From: CAZJBS01 sp964544475
GTDB lineage: Bacteria; CLD3; SB21
Direction of reading: 5' to 3'
DNA: 64,000 bases
Assembly (NCBI GenBank): GCA_964544475.1
Contig: CAZJBS010000003.1
Coordinates: 62,001-126,000 of the forward strand
Shown: positions 63,579 to 64,000 of the stretch, one piece after another
Position numbering within the stretch: the first letter of the stretch is position 1
Layout: each line of letters begins with the position of its first letter
Position numbers and translations under genes: made by a program
The notes under the pieces: model-generated
Databases searched by the model: none
Seen by the model: only the letters and a program-made list of their open reading frames with translations
What the model was told of the DNA's origin: nothing

Positions 63579-64000
63579 TCACGGCAACGCCCTGGCAAAT
63601 TCAATATGCCAAATGCCGCGCAATTCTCCCATGGCATGGCCGGTGGCGTTGTCGTTGGGGTAAAGGGTCTTGATGATGGCATGGTGTTCTTCCGTCACGT
63701 CAGTGCCGACCACGCCGTGACACGAAAGGCAGACAGGCATAGACATCTGGATGGGCAGATAGACGTGCACGGGAAGGACGTCAACGTCTGAGACGATCGG
63801 CTCCATCGGTTGGTTGGACGAAAGGTTTTTCTGAAACGCGTCGATGGCTTTTCGTTCATCCGGCGTCGCTTCGTCGGCCGGGTTTCGCGTCCGGACACTG
63901 GCGCGCCGCAGCGTGACATGGTGTGCGCGTGACAGGGAGTCGAGCGTCGGGTACGCCTGGGCGCTGCAGAATGTCATGGCATAAGGAAGGCCCGAGTCGC
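63579..64000 (-). CDS. CxxCH heme-binding protein, DUF3365-like (5' end outside window)
   Basis: At least 140 codons are present and the frame is open to the right edge; an internal ATG at 63977 is not the start. The C-terminal half has P-V-C-L-S-C-H-G, one c-type heme site, and C-terminal G-E-L-R-G-I-W-H-I-E-F. This resembles the DUF3365/Tll0287-type periplasmic heme domain. The signal peptide would lie outside the window. Its link to the downstream rhodaneses is unclear. Confidence 0.8.
   Translation of the reverse strand, partial: DSGLPYAMTFCSAQAYPTLDSLSRAHHVTLRRASVRTRNPADEATPDERKAIDAFQKNLSSNQPMEPIVSDVDVLPVHVYLPIQMSMPVCLSCHGVVGTDVTEEHHAIIKTLYPNDNATGHAMGELRGIWHIEFARALP

Overview
The window is chromosomal DNA of moderate GC from a diderm (Gram-negative) bacterium. 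No phage, insertion sequence or CRISPR array is visible. Several traits point to the FCB group or a neighbouring candidate phylum (Calditrichota/KSB1/Fibrobacteres-like): two secreted proteins ending in an NPFNPTT-type C-terminal sorting domain, an ExbB/ExbD/ExbD/AgmX cluster, several lipoproteins, a metalloprotease/propeller/barrel fusion, and many response regulators with a DUF4388 tail. The phylum is an inference; no rRNA gene is present.

Layout. 0-7.8 kb (+): the 3' part of a giant TPR protein, a small secreted protein, and a proton-channel module (ExbB, two ExbD, AgmX-like). 7.9-11.2 kb (+): aspS, a SemiSWEET gene, and a second AgmX-like gene with a near-copy of the first one's terminator. 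11.3-23.1 kb (+): a thioester alpha-2-macroglobulin lipoprotein, moaD, moaE, an LRR/Ig/Fn3 secreted protein, a TPR lipoprotein and moaA. 23.2-24.7 kb (+): glpD, which overlaps phoR tail to tail. 24.7-33.4 kb (-): a complete phosphate regulon, pstS-pstC-pstA-pstB-phoU-phoB-phoR, behind four hexamers phased at exactly 11 bp (a predicted Pho box). 33.6-38.4 kb: a HAD phosphatase, a REC-DUF4388 regulator and the metalloprotease/propeller/barrel protein. 38.7-43.9 kb (+): ndk, cinA, an orphan EutN/CcmL vertex protein, murA with Asp at the usual Cys position, and a beta-helix secreted protein. 43.9-47.8 kb (-): a TPR/thioredoxin lipoprotein, a 1.1-kb repeat island, tRNA-Val(CAC) and rsfS with a histone-like tail. 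47.9-57.9 kb: an M61 peptidase (+), then on the minus strand gdhA, three consecutive REC-DUF4388 regulators, prmA and ppx, with a UPF0210 gene and an inositol-monophosphatase-family gene upstream. 58.1-64 kb: a Ni/Co-type transporter, a radical SAM protein, a TPP riboswitch with thiC, a DUF2071 protein, two rhodaneses and the start of a CxxCH heme protein.

The genes form an envelope and housekeeping region: a proton-driven envelope motor, phosphate sensing and uptake, molybdopterin and thiamin synthesis, peptidoglycan precursor synthesis and envelope proteases. The most unusual points are the ExbD paralogue that has Asn where the proton-carrying Asp is expected, the duplicated AgmX gene-plus-terminator block, the lone microcompartment vertex gene beside a MurA predicted to resist fosfomycin, the run of REC-DUF4388 regulators ending in a degenerate double receiver, and the repeat island.
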